Below the pieces are notes generated by a model, which saw nothing but the letters and a program-made list of their open reading frames with translations, did no database searches and was not told the origin of the DNA. From NCBI GenBank assembly GCA_035362835.1, contig DAOSDY010000001.1, forward strand, positions 1,426,001 to 1,490,000: a DNA stretch of 64,000 nucleotides. The letters run 5' to 3'. Below, in pieces: positions 45,852 to 55,700 of the stretch. The DNA comes from Melioribacteraceae bacterium. GTDB lineage: Bacteria > Bacteroidota > Ignavibacteria > Ignavibacteriales > Melioribacteraceae. A program made the position numbers and the translations under genes. Position 1 is the stretch's first letter. Every line of letters begins with the position of its first letter.

Positions 45852-45969
45852 AATGCGGGTGTCCTCTTAATTCAAAAAAAATATTTTTTAGTTTTTCAAA
45901 ATTCTTATTTTAACCTCTGTTCTAAATCCCCCACAACTTTTTTATAATATTTTAAGAAAGGAATTAAAA

Positions 45970-46533
45970 ATGAAAAAGTTCTTTTTCGCATCCTGTTTTC
46001 TTTTTCTTTCATTCGGTCTCTACGCCCAGGATCAGGCAGAAGCAATGAAAGCCTGGGTTGAATATATGACTCCCGGCCCCATGCATCAGATGATGGCAAA
46101 AATGGCGGGGAGCTGGAAGACAGTTACAACATTTACAGATCCTTCAACCGGAACTGAAACAAAATCCGAAGGCGAAGCATCTTTCGAATTGATATTCGAA
46201 GGAAGATATATGAAGTCGGTTCATAAAGGGGAGATGGGTGGAATGCCATTCGAGGGCCTCGGTATCGACGCATACGATAACGGCACAAAGGAATTCTTAA
46301 GTGTCTGGATCGATAATATGGGAACCGGAATTATTATGATGAAAGGAAAGTACAACGAAAAAACCAACTCGCTTGAGTTTACCGGCGAGGGATACGATCC
46401 GGCGGCCGGAAAACCGACGAAATACCGTTCTGTTTCCAAATGGATTAATGATAATAAAACTGTCTTCGATATGTTCGGTGAAATGGGGGGACAGGAAGTA
46501 AAAATGTTCACCATGGAGTATATCAGGAAGTAA
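45970..46533 (+). CDS. Secreted DUF1579 family protein
   Basis: 187 residues. A signal peptide (1-19, ending LYAQD) precedes a calycin-like beta-barrel typical of DUF1579: MMAKMAGSWKTVTTF, GRYMKSVHKGEMGGMPFEG, IDAYDNGTKEFLSVWIDNMG and EVKMFTMEYIRK at the end. The function is unknown; the fold often binds small hydrophobic ligands. AAAGGA precedes the ATG and a terminator follows. Confidence 0.85.
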   Translation: MKKFFFASCFLFLSFGLYAQDQAEAMKAWVEYMTPGPMHQMMAKMAGSWKTVTTFTDPSTGTETKSEGEASFELIFEGRYMKSVHKGEMGGMPFEGLGIDAYDNGTKEFLSVWIDNMGTGIIMMKGKYNEKTNSLEFTGEGYDPAAGKPTKYRSVSKWINDNKTVFDMFGEMGGQEVKMFTMEYIRK

Positions 46534-46543
46534 TATTGAATCT

Positions 46544-46582
46544 GAGCCCGGAAATTAATCGGCTCCGGGCTCTTTTATTTTT
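46544..46582 (+). terminator. Terminator after the DUF1579 gene
   Basis: GAGCCCGGA (46544-46552) pairs with TCCGGGCTC (46564-46572), followed by TTTTATTTTT. Confidence 0.9.
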
Positions 46583-46798
46583 CAATAACCGCGTTTAAGT
46601 TCTTTTTTCAAGACAATTTAAAACACCCCATCAAAATCGAACCGTTTGTTTTGGAAGCCCGACCCACGTTCAATATATTTGGCCATGAAAAATAATCACC
46701 TTTAGTTTAAGACAATTCGAAAAATCCTTTTTAGAATTTTTGAATTCATTTTGGAAATAACTGTTAAAATCGATACTTAAAAATCATTCGGAGAAAAT

Positions 46799-48016
46799 AT
46801 GATTACCAAAGACTACATTGAACTGGAAGATAAGTATGGAGCGCACAACTATCATCCGCTTCCGGTCGTTCTTGCAAAAGGGGAGGGTGTTTTCCTGTGG
46901 GATGTTGAAGGAAAAAGATACTACGATTTTCTTTCAGCTTATTCTGCGGTTAACCAGGGGCACTGCCATCCCAGAATTATCAACACAATGATTGAACAGG
47001 CAAAAACTTTAACTTTAACATCGCGCGCATTCTACAACAACTGTCTTGGCCCGTACGAAAAGTATATTACGGAATATTTCGGATACGATAAAGTACTGCC
47101 GATGAACTCGGGCGCCGAAGCAGACGAAACCGCTATTAAACTCTGCAGACGCTGGGCTTACGACAAAAAAGGGATTCCCGAAAACGAAGCAAAAATTATT
47201 GTATGCCTCGGAAATTTCCACGGCAGGACTATTACTGTTATTTCTATGTCGAACGATCCCGACTCCTACCGAGGTTTTGGACCTTACACACCCGGATTCA
47301 TAAAAATACCGTATAACGATCTTGCAGAACTTGAGAAAGCTCTTCAGGATCCGAACGTTGCCGGATTTTTGGTTGAACCGATCCAGGGCGAGGCCGGTGT
47401 TGTTGTGCCCGACGAAGGGTATCTTGCAAAAGCATATAAGATGTGTAAAGAGAAGAACGTTCTCTTTATTGCCGATGAAGTTCAAACCGGATTGTGCCGC
47501 ACAGGAAAACTTCTTGCCTGCGAACATGAAAAAGTTAGACCGGATATTGTAATTCTAGGGAAGGCACTGAGCGGCGGTACTATGCCTATAAGCGCTGTGC
47601 TTGCCGACGATGATATAATGCTCGTAATAAAACCGGGTGAACACGGATCTACATTCGGCGGTAATCCGCTCGCTTCTAAAGTTGCCGTGGCTGCTCTCGA
47701 AGTGCTTAAAGAGGAAAAACTGGATGAGAATGCTGAAAGACTCGGTAAAGTTTTTAGAGACGAGATTACTAAGATTAATTCCGATATGATCGAGCTCGTA
47801 CGCGGAAAAGGATTACTTAATGCGATAGTAATTAAACCGAAAAACGGTAAAGAGGCGTGGGATGTTTGTTTGAAGATGAAGGAAAACGGATTGCTGGCAA
47901 AACCGACGCATCAGCATATCATCCGCTTTGCGCCTCCGCTCGTAATAAATGAAGAGCAGATTAAGGAAGCTGTTAAAATTATTGAGAAATCGATAAAAGA
48001 GATTGAAGCTGCGTAG
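46799..48016 (+). CDS. rocD: Ornithine aminotransferase
   Basis: 405 residues, cytosolic class III PLP aminotransferase. Features include GAHNYHPLPVVLAKGEG at the start, NSGAEADETAIKLCRRWAY, GNFHGRTITVISMSNDP, FIADEVQTGLCRTGKLLAC, and the PLP lysine in LGKALSGGTMPISAV. GSTFGGNPLASKVA completes the cofactor site. The pattern matches ornithine-oxo-acid aminotransferase closely. It turns ornithine and 2-oxoglutarate into glutamate semialdehyde and glutamate, linking arginine and proline metabolism. CGGAG precedes the ATG. Confidence 0.94.
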   Translation: MITKDYIELEDKYGAHNYHPLPVVLAKGEGVFLWDVEGKRYYDFLSAYSAVNQGHCHPRIINTMIEQAKTLTLTSRAFYNNCLGPYEKYITEYFGYDKVLPMNSGAEADETAIKLCRRWAYDKKGIPENEAKIIVCLGNFHGRTITVISMSNDPDSYRGFGPYTPGFIKIPYNDLAELEKALQDPNVAGFLVEPIQGEAGVVVPDEGYLAKAYKMCKEKNVLFIADEVQTGLCRTGKLLACEHEKVRPDIVILGKALSGGTMPISAVLADDDIMLVIKPGEHGSTFGGNPLASKVAVAALEVLKEEKLDENAERLGKVFRDEITKINSDMIELVRGKGLLNAIVIKPKNGKEAWDVCLKMKENGLLAKPTHQHIIRFAPPLVINEEQIKEAVKIIEKSIKEIEAA

Positions 48017-48024
48017 ATGATTGA

Positions 48025-48051
48025 AGTTTCCCCCTTTAAAAGGGGGAAACT
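48025..48051. terminator. Hairpin between convergent genes
   Basis: AGTTTCCCCC (48025-48034) pairs with GGGGGAAACT (48042-48051) around TTTAAAA. It lies between rocD and the convergent surface-repeat gene. The flanking T-runs are short, so it may be a weak bidirectional terminator. Confidence 0.5.
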
Positions 48052-48067
48052 GATTTATTAATTCTTT

Positions 48068-49072
48068 CTAATCGAAGTGCGCGTTTATAAACGGAAGGAT
48101 TTTTGCGATACCCTTATTATTCTTTGCGATGTTTATAAGCCCGATCTGAACCCCGTGCAATTCTTCCGCAACATTGAATAAACCGATTACAAGCCCGCGC
48201 TGCTCGTTTCCTATCCTGTGATAAACCGCGGTCGAGAATCCTGTGAAGTCTTCTACATCCACCCATCCGCTAACATTTAATCCGGTAAATTTAGGAGCTT
48301 CAATTTTATATCCGGCCAAAGTAACTCCTTTAATTTCGCTTTCACTTACAATTGCAAGCAGTGCCTGATTCAAACCGATTATTTCACCCTCGCTTACAAC
48401 CGCGAGTCCGGCCATATTAATTCCTTTTAAATTTTCTTTACCTACTACAGCCAGTCCGCCGAAATTAATTCCGGCCATTCTTCCTTCAGAAACGGCTGCG
48501 AGTCCGCCGATATTAATTCCCAGCAAATTCCCTTTGGCAACAACAGCAAGCCCTCCGAAATTAAAACCGTACTGGTTGCCTTCGGATACGGTGGCCAATC
48601 CTCCAATGTTTATACCGCGCAGATTATTTTCTGCCACAACACCGAGACCGCCGATGTTGATGCCGTCCAGATTCCCTTCCGAAATTGCTGCGAGTCCGCC
48701 GATATTGATTCCCTGAAGTTTATCGATCCCCATTACCGCGGCAATACCGACCGAGATTCCTTTTAATTCATACGCGAACGGTGCAAGGCCGATTGAAATA
48801 CCGTTTATCTTCGAACCGTGGTTCGGACCCGGTTTCCAGAAAGTAATATTAATTCCGTTGATCTGTTCAACCCCGCAATCGGAAAAATTGATTCTTAATC
48901 CATTCCACACCGGCGAATTACCGAAACTGATTCCGCTGTTTTTTATTCCTAAATCGAAGCTGTTATGCGAACATTCGGCTGCTGTTGTGTCCTCTTCATC
49001 AATAATATCGATCTGTGCAAATAATGAGGGAGTAATAAATAAAAGCCATATTATCAGTAAGATTTTTTTCAT
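48068..49072 (-). CDS. Secreted protein with 16-residue GINIGGLA repeats (LA_2272-like)
   Basis: 334 residues. Signal peptide (1-20, ending LFAQ). After an introductory region (21-120) with related degenerate units, eight consecutive 16-residue repeats of the form GINIGGLAAVSEGNLx fill residues 121-248. The end (250-334) has related patterns. This matches the LA_2272 surface-repeat type, probably folding as a beta-helix or pleated solenoid; the function is unknown. The length comes from whole repeats, so copy number may vary between strains. Confidence 0.78.
   Translation of the reverse strand: MKKILLIIWLLFITPSLFAQIDIIDEEDTTAAECSHNSFDLGIKNSGISFGNSPVWNGLRINFSDCGVEQINGINITFWKPGPNHGSKINGISIGLAPFAYELKGISVGIAAVMGIDKLQGINIGGLAAISEGNLDGINIGGLGVVAENNLRGINIGGLATVSEGNQYGFNFGGLAVVAKGNLLGINIGGLAAVSEGRMAGINFGGLAVVGKENLKGINMAGLAVVSEGEIIGLNQALLAIVSESEIKGVTLAGYKIEAPKFTGLNVSGWVDVEDFTGFSTAVYHRIGNEQRGLVIGLFNVAEELHGVQIGLINIAKNNKGIAKILPFINAHFD
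48329..48712 (-). repeat. 48-base coding tandem repeat (eight copies)
   Basis: Eight 48-base units encode GINIGGLAxxSEGNLx-type repeats. Units two through six are the best conserved. There are no spacers, so this is a protein repeat, not a CRISPR array. Confidence 0.85.
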
Positions 49073-49163
49073 TGTTAACCCTGAAGTTTTTTTTATCCGG
49101 AGATTTAGACTTTCTCAAACGGATTAAAGTTACATAACCCGCAGTAATTTTTAATACAGTTTT

Positions 49164-49583
49164 TTATTTCTTTTTAAGGAATCCGTACTTCTTAAGATGT
49201 TTATATGCAAGGTAAGCGGTAGCCCCCACTGAGACAGAGCCGAGAATCGATTTAATAAACCGCATGTTTTGCGACTCGGCATACTTCGTGTAAAGAGGAT
49301 TTAAAATGTTTGATTGTAAGTTCGTGTTATCGGAGGTCTGATTGGCAAAACCGGTTAGCTGAAGCCGTGTTCTTATCCAGATGGTGGTTGAGTCTTCTTT
49401 CATTGCAGAGAGTAGAAAGAAACGGTCGGGATTACCGGGAAAATAGAGATCGTTAAACCCGTACTCAAATATTTCGACAGGGATCTCGAGACGTAAACCT
49501 TTCAATCTTTCCGATTGAGCTGATGAAAATGATGTGAGAAGGACCAGAAAAAAAATAATTTTTCTAAAATTTAAAATCTTCAT
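49164..49583 (-). CDS. Small secreted or membrane protein of unknown function
   Basis: 139 residues from the ATG at 49583 (MKILNFRKIIFFLVLLTSFS), with GAGG nine bases upstream; an in-frame extension to 49616 overlaps the acidic tail of the previous gene. After the signal peptide (ending SSAQ) comes a compact domain (RLEIPVEIFEYGFNDLYFPG) and a C-terminal amphipathic or membrane-like helix (SILGSVSVGATAYLAYKHL) with a lysine tail. I recognise no family. It overlaps the previous gene by 20 bases and is probably translationally coupled to it. Confidence 0.65.
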   Translation of the reverse strand: MKILNFRKIIFFLVLLTSFSSAQSERLKGLRLEIPVEIFEYGFNDLYFPGNPDRFFLLSAMKEDSTTIWIRTRLQLTGFANQTSDNTNLQSNILNPLYTKYAESQNMRFIKSILGSVSVGATAYLAYKHLKKYGFLKKK

Positions 49584-50079
49584 CTTCATCATCCTCTTCA
49601 AACAGGTCGTCGTCAAAGTCTATTTCCTCGTCGGAGATCTCATCGGGTTCTTTATCGGGATCGAGGTCGTCGCTCTCTTTTTCGGATTCGTTTCCGGCGG
49701 CATAAACCGGTTCTTCGGGAGTAAAGAACGGATCTCTTGCAACATAATTCTCATCCATCTGATCCATAACTCTCCCGAGGATCTCGTCGCTGAGGTCGCT
49801 TTTCATCTCTTTTATATCAATCTTCTTATCCTCGTCGAATTTTTCATCTCCGGCGGGAGTTTCTTTCCACATTTCGGTAAGAGTTTTTTTATCGACTTTG
49901 GTCAGAAATGTATCGATCTCTTTTTCGATTATCTTCAGGTGTTTTTGATCCCATTCGCCTTCATCGGCGAGCTGACTTTTCATGAAATCCCAGAATGAAC
50001 CTGTCTTCTTTCCCGGTTGGGGAAGTTTTTTAAGAGTCGTGATGATTTCCGAAACAGTCTTTTTCATTGTGTATTGCAT
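49564..50079 (-). CDS. Acidic cytoplasmic protein of unknown function
   Basis: 171 residues, no signal peptide. It starts MQYTMKKTVSEIITTLKKL with CAGGAG upstream of the ATG. The first 110 residues are charged and helical; the last 40 are a nearly pure Asp/Glu tail (DFDDDLFEEDDEDEDFKF). Such tails are often seen in chaperone or nucleic-acid-mimic proteins, but I recognise no domain. It is the first gene of an overlapping pair with 49164. Confidence 0.7.
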   Translation of the reverse strand: MQYTMKKTVSEIITTLKKLPQPGKKTGSFWDFMKSQLADEGEWDQKHLKIIEKEIDTFLTKVDKKTLTEMWKETPAGDEKFDEDKKIDIKEMKSDLSDEILGRVMDQMDENYVARDPFFTPEEPVYAAGNESEKESDDLDPDKEPDEISDEEIDFDDDLFEEDDEDEDFKF

Positions 50080-50228
50080 GATTGTCTCCTGATATGAAAT
50101 ATTCTCGTAAATAAATTAGTAAATTCTTTCGAAAGTCAATATATATAAAAAAATGTTGAATCAAATTGATTTGTAGAAACAGGAATTAAAAAATAATTAT
50201 TCTTATTTTCGGTCGGGTAAATGTTAAT

Positions 50229-50300
50229 GCCCCCGTAGCTCAGTGGATAGAGCAGTGGCCTCCGGAGCCATGCGCACAGGTTCGACTCCTGTCGGGGGTA
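50229..50300 (+). tRNA. tRNA-Arg(CCG)
   Basis: Cloverleaf drawn by hand: acceptor GCCCCCG / CGGGGGT, D-arm GCTC-AGTGGATA-GAGC, anticodon stem GTGGC / GCCAT with loop CTCCGGA (anticodon CCG), and T-arm ACAGG-TTCGACT-CCTGT. The discriminator is A and CCA is not encoded. It reads CGG arginine codons. No fragment of it is duplicated nearby. Confidence 0.95.
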
Positions 50301-50364
50301 CAAATTTAATTCGGATTGCTTTACATTCCTTGATTAACCTTTCACTTAATAATTTGGGGGAGCG

Positions 50365-52614
50365 ATGAGACCACTCAGATTTTTATCAATTCTCTTTTTC
50401 ATTCTTACAATTTCAATTCCGGCTCAGGTCGAAGATAAATCATTGCTTAATCTCGACCGGATATTTAAGAACTATGAATTTTTCGGCGAACGTTTCGGAC
50501 CCGCACGCTGGATCGATCAGGGGAAATTTTATACAACAATTGAAGCGTCCAAGGACACTCCGGGCGGAAGGGATATTGTTAAATACGAAACTCTGTCCGG
50601 AAACAGGGAGGTTATGGTCCCGGCAAGACTGTTAATCCCGGCCGGGAATGAGAAGCCTGTCCCGATAAACGATTATATCTGGTCTTCAGATAAAAAACTC
50701 CTTATGATCTTTACCAACACTGTACGTGTCTGGCGTTACAATACAAAGGGTGATTACTGGGTTCTTAATCTCGAAACAGAAGAGTTTAGAAAGCTTGGGG
50801 GCGATGCAAATCCTTCTACTTTGATGTTTGCAAAATTTTCGCCCGACAATAAAAAAGTTGCTTATGTAAGAGAGCATAACATCTATGTAGAAAATCTTTC
50901 CGACGGAAAAATTACTCAGCTTACGTTCGACGGATCCGAGACTACAATTAACGGTACATTCGATTGGGTCTACGAGGAGGAATTCGACTGCCGCGACGGA
51001 TTCCGCTGGAGTCCGGACAGCAAAAAGATCTCTTACTGGCAGCTCGATGCTTCCGGTATCGGCGTTTTCTATATGATCAATAACACGGACTCTCTCTATT
51101 CGCGCATTATTCCGGTTCAATATCCTAAAGTGGGTACGCAGAACTCCGCATGCAAAATAGGCGTAATAGAAGCTGCCGGCGGAAAGACAGTATGGATGAA
51201 TGTTACCGGCGATCCGCGCAACAACTATATTCCGCGTATGGGATGGCACGACTCATCACAGGAGATCTGGTTCCAGTATTTTAACCGTGCGCAAACCCGG
51301 CTGGAGGTTTATCTCGGAAATGCTGAAAACGGAGAGATAAAACAGATATTGAAAGAGGAGGATAAATTTTGGATTGATGTGGTTGACGATATGCGCTGGC
51401 TGAACAAAGGAAAGGAATTTACATGGATTAGCGAGAGGAACGGATGGCGCCATATCTATCTTGTATCTAAAGACGGCAAGCAGATTAAAGATATTACGCC
51501 GGGTGAGTTCGATGTAATTGATATTCAGAATATTGATGAGAATAACGGATGGATCTATTACCGTTCATCCCCTTCAAACGCAACTCAACGCTACCTATAC
51601 AGAGTTTCGCTCGACGGCAAAGGGAAAATGGAACGCCTTACATCGGAGGAATTTAAAGGTGTAAATTCATATCAGTTATCGGACGGCGCGAATTATGCCA
51701 TTCACACCTATTCAAATTTTAATACTCCCGCTACAATTAACCTGGTTAAACTTCCGTCGCATAAAGTAGTCAGAACGCTTGTAGAGAATAAATCATATAA
51801 AGAAAAGATAACCGCATTAAAAAGAATGCCATCTGAATTTTTCAGTGTTGATATAGGAAATAATGTTCAGCTTGACGGCTGGATGATAAAACCGCCCGAT
51901 TTCGATCCGTCGAAAAAATATCCGGTTCTCTACTATCTTTACGGTGGACCCGCAGCGCAGACTGTACTGGATCAGTTTTTCGGCACTCAATACCTGTGGT
52001 ATCTAATGCTTGCTCAGCAGGGTTATATTGTTATGAGCATTGATAACAGAGGAACTCCCGCACCGAAAGGAAAGGAATTTAGAAAGTCTATTTACAAAAA
52101 TTACGGTACAGTGTCGGCTTCGGATCAGGCCGATGCGATGAAAGCCATAATTAAGAAATACGAGTTTGTCGACCCTCTCAGAATTGCTGTCTGGGGATGG
52201 AGCGGGGGCGGCGTGTCCACTCTGAATCTTCTTTTCAGGTACCCGGACCTCTTCCAGACGGGATTAGCTGTCGCGGCCGTCAGCCATGAAAAACTTTACG
52301 ATACAATCTATTCGGAAAGGTACATGGGACTTATAACCGAAAATGAAGAAGGATATAAGCAGAGCGCTCCTATTACATTTGCGCATCAGCTTAAAGGAAA
52401 TCTTCTGATGGTTCACGGCACCGGCGACGATAATGTTCATTACCAGAATATGGAATTACTTATAAATGAACTGGTTAAACACAATAAACATTTCACTATG
52501 ATGGCTTATCCGAACCGCTCTCACGGAATTTATGAAGGAGAAGGGACAACTGTTCACTTATATACTTTACTGACAAAGTATTTGAACGACAATACTCCTG
52601 CCGGAGGTAAATAA
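50365..52614 (+). CDS. Dipeptidyl peptidase IV (S9B family)
   Basis: 749 residues. A signal peptide (1-20, ending IPAQ) predicts periplasmic location. The N-terminal beta-propeller carries the DPP4 double-Glu site in DWVYEEEFD. The catalytic triad is Ser613 in WGWSGGG, Asp688 in GTGDDNVHY and His720 in PNRSHGIYE. DPP4 enzymes release X-Pro dipeptides from protein ends and are part of periplasmic peptide degradation in Bacteroidota. GGGGGAG precedes the ATG. Confidence 0.94.
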   Translation: MRPLRFLSILFFILTISIPAQVEDKSLLNLDRIFKNYEFFGERFGPARWIDQGKFYTTIEASKDTPGGRDIVKYETLSGNREVMVPARLLIPAGNEKPVPINDYIWSSDKKLLMIFTNTVRVWRYNTKGDYWVLNLETEEFRKLGGDANPSTLMFAKFSPDNKKVAYVREHNIYVENLSDGKITQLTFDGSETTINGTFDWVYEEEFDCRDGFRWSPDSKKISYWQLDASGIGVFYMINNTDSLYSRIIPVQYPKVGTQNSACKIGVIEAAGGKTVWMNVTGDPRNNYIPRMGWHDSSQEIWFQYFNRAQTRLEVYLGNAENGEIKQILKEEDKFWIDVVDDMRWLNKGKEFTWISERNGWRHIYLVSKDGKQIKDITPGEFDVIDIQNIDENNGWIYYRSSPSNATQRYLYRVSLDGKGKMERLTSEEFKGVNSYQLSDGANYAIHTYSNFNTPATINLVKLPSHKVVRTLVENKSYKEKITALKRMPSEFFSVDIGNNVQLDGWMIKPPDFDPSKKYPVLYYLYGGPAAQTVLDQFFGTQYLWYLMLAQQGYIVMSIDNRGTPAPKGKEFRKSIYKNYGTVSASDQADAMKAIIKKYEFVDPLRIAVWGWSGGGVSTLNLLFRYPDLFQTGLAVAAVSHEKLYDTIYSERYMGLITENEEGYKQSAPITFAHQLKGNLLMVHGTGDDNVHYQNMELLINELVKHNKHFTMMAYPNRSHGIYEGEGTTVHLYTLLTKYLNDNTPAGGK

Positions 52615-52622
52615 TTTCTTTG

Positions 52623-52697
52623 CGCTCTTTGCGTTTGCTGCGGAGTTAAGGCCCGGTAATCACGACCGGGTCTATCTGAAAGCCAGCGCAAAGAGCG
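52623..52697. other. Long inverted repeat with nested hairpin between two genes
   Basis: CGCTCTTTGCG (52623-52633) is perfectly complementary to CGCAAAGAGCG (52687-52697). Between them lies a second stem, CCCGGT (52652-52657) / ACCGGG (52665-52670). No T-run follows. It could be an mRNA processing structure or a dispersed intergenic repeat of the TTTGCGTCTTTGCG kind. Confidence 0.6.
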
Positions 52698-52718
52698 GAC
52701 TATTCAGCGGAGATTCAC

Positions 52719-55700
52719 ATGAAATTTCTCTTTTCATTCCTTTTACTTTTCACACCGGTTCTTTTTTCACAGACAAAAATTGCTCTTCTGGATCTGAATA
52801 ATTCTATCAATTCCGATAAAGAACTTAAATCCGCTTTTGAGTTTCTGGAAAGCCGGAATGAATTTAAAACCTCTCTAATAAGTTCAGGCATGATTTCCGG
52901 ATCGAAAAAATATTTAAATGATTTTCAGATTGTCTGGATTCACCGTACCGATTCAACACTATTTAATAAGAAAGAAAAGGACCCGGTGTTAATTTCAAAA
53001 CTCCGGGATTATGTTTTGGACGGAGGTAAATTATTCTTAACCGTTGATGCGCTTAATTACCTGAATCTGATGGGATTCGAAAGTGTTGTCCCGTCTTCAA
53101 AATATGTTGATGCGGTGGATGGAGGTTACGGAAGGAAACTCGGACTTCATTCATTCAGGAATCATCCGGTCTTTACCGGATTGAATGGCGGGGCCTATCT
53201 GTTTAATCCGACTGAAGACATGAAGATCCGTCAGGTCGGATTCTTCGGGGATTCGATCCCGTTAAACGGAAAAGTTGTTGCCGTTGATTGGTCCTATATT
53301 ACCTTAAAAGAGGATTCCCGGCTTGTAGTTGAATATGAAGAAGGAAAGGGAAAGATTCTGGCGGCAGGTGCATATACTTATTTTGCGATTCCGAATAACA
53401 GCAGCCGGCACCTCGAAATGTTTGTTCAAAACTGTCTCTATTATCTCTCGGGCAAATATCAGGAACAGAAAAAATATTACTGGAACTATCAGCCCAACAG
53501 CGTAAAAGAATTTTCTGCTGGCGGACGGGAGGAATTTAAGTTTGTTTTAAATCCTGCGTCTTTATTTAAAAAATCGGACGGGCTTCTTCTTACAAACCGT
53601 TTTGCAACAGAAAATTTCTGGAATGTATCGGGTGAAAGAATTCTTGTAATGGGAAAAGAGAAAGGCGGAATAGATGAGGTCTGGGCTCATCCTTTCATGG
53701 CTCTGAGAGATTATCAGGTGGGAATCAGATTCTCCTACAAAGATTCTGTTTACTGGCTTAATGATGAAAGACCGGAAATTGAAGTCCGCCCGGAATCTTT
53801 TACACGCATTTACAAATTCCGTAGAGCATATCTAACCGAAACAATTTCGGCTTCGCATGACAAACCGGTTTCAATTATTAATTATGAGTACAGAGGTGTT
53901 TATCCCGCTAAACTTGTAATAAAATTCAGGAGCAACATCCGATATATGTGGCCCTATTCTGAAAAGGTTTTCAGCTCTATAAATTATTCTACGGACAAAG
54001 AACTTAACTCCTTTATATTAAAAGACGGGAGCGGCGAGCATATAATTTTAACCGGCGCTGTCCGTAAACCGCTTCAAAGTATTATTGGTCAGTATGAAAA
54101 TTTTGAGAAAAAGGATTCGCTCTTTACCGGGATTGCTTCCTCAGATTTTTCTGTCGGCGCATTAACCGAATACGAACTCAAAATGAATGACAATCTGCAA
54201 TTTGTTATTGCGGCATCTAATGAAGGCGAGGATACAACAAGAAATTATTTCACCATGGCTCTTACGGATCCGGCAAAAGTTCTTGATGATGCCGCTCTTT
54301 ACCCAAAAGAGTTTTTTGAAAAATCGCTCTCTATAACAACTCCGGATAAGGATTTTAATGAAGGTTATCAATGGGCGCTAATCGGAACCGACAGGTTCCG
54401 CGTAAACACTCCGGGCCTCGGCAAAGCCCTTGTTGCGGGTTATTCAACAACGGCTAAAGGATGGAACGGAGGACACAAGGTAAACGGCCGGCCCGGTTAC
54501 GCATGGTATTTTGGAAGGGACGCGGTCTGGAGCTCATTTGCACTTCTTGATTACGGCGATTTTGAAAGCGTTAAATCTCAATTGAGCTTTTTCAATAAGT
54601 ATCAGGATCTTAACGGTAAGATTTTTCACGAGCTTACTACTTCGGGCGCTGTTCACTACGATGCGTCGGATGCTACGCCTCTCTATCTTATTCTTGCGGG
54701 AAGATATCTTCTTCACAGCGGGGATGTTGATTTTATAAGAGAAACATGGCCTAATATTAAGATGGCCATCGACTATTGTTTTTCAACAGATACCGATAAG
54801 GATCACCTTATTGAAAATACAAATGTAGGACATGGATGGGTGGAAGGAGGAGGGCTCTATACAGCTCATACAGAAGTCTATCTTGCTGCATGCTGGGCGG
54901 AAGCTTTAAAGATGGCATCTGTTATGGCCGGGAGTTTGATGTTGAATAAAGAATCTGAAATGTATAATCGTGAGTATGAAAAGGTTAAGAAAATAATAAG
55001 TGAACAATTCTGGAATGATGAAAGTAATTTTTTAAGCTTCTCTAAATTAAAAGACGGTTCTTTCAATCTCGAAAAAACAGTACTAGCTGCGGTGCCTGTC
55101 TATTTTGAAATGCTGGATAAACCGAAAGCAATAAATGTAATTGATGATTTTGCCGAGAATTATTTTTCATCGGATTGGGGTGTGAGAATACTGAGAGACG
55201 ATTCGCCAATCTATAATCCGCGCGGTTATCATACCGGATCGGTCTGGCCCCTCTTTACCGGATGGACTTCACTTGCGGAATTCAAATACGGAAATCATCT
55301 CCAGGGATATACACATATGATGAACAACCTGCTTGTCTATAAAAACTGGCAGCTCGGTTCAGTGGAGGAAGTACTGCACGGTTCGGAATATAAACCCTCG
55401 GGAGTCTGCTCTCATCAGTGCTGGAGCCAGACTATGGTTCTCCAGCCGGCTATTGAAGGAATGCTGGGTCTTAAAGTCGATGCGCTTAATAACAGAATTG
55501 ATTTAGCTCCCGGAATACCTGCCGACTGGGATACTTTGAAAGTTGAGAGAATAAGGATCGGTAAAAATTTTCTCAATTTCACAATGAAAAAGGAGAAGGG
55601 AAAAACAACATACAGATTCAGCACTGATACTTCTGAACCGGTAGCTGTTGGATTCAGGCCATTATTCCCATCAGGAACAAAATTTAATTCAGCGCTTCTG

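Noticed and set aside
48329..48712. CRISPR array
   Set aside because: Regular 48-base units exist, but they are in frame inside a gene, have no variable spacers and encode a protein repeat.
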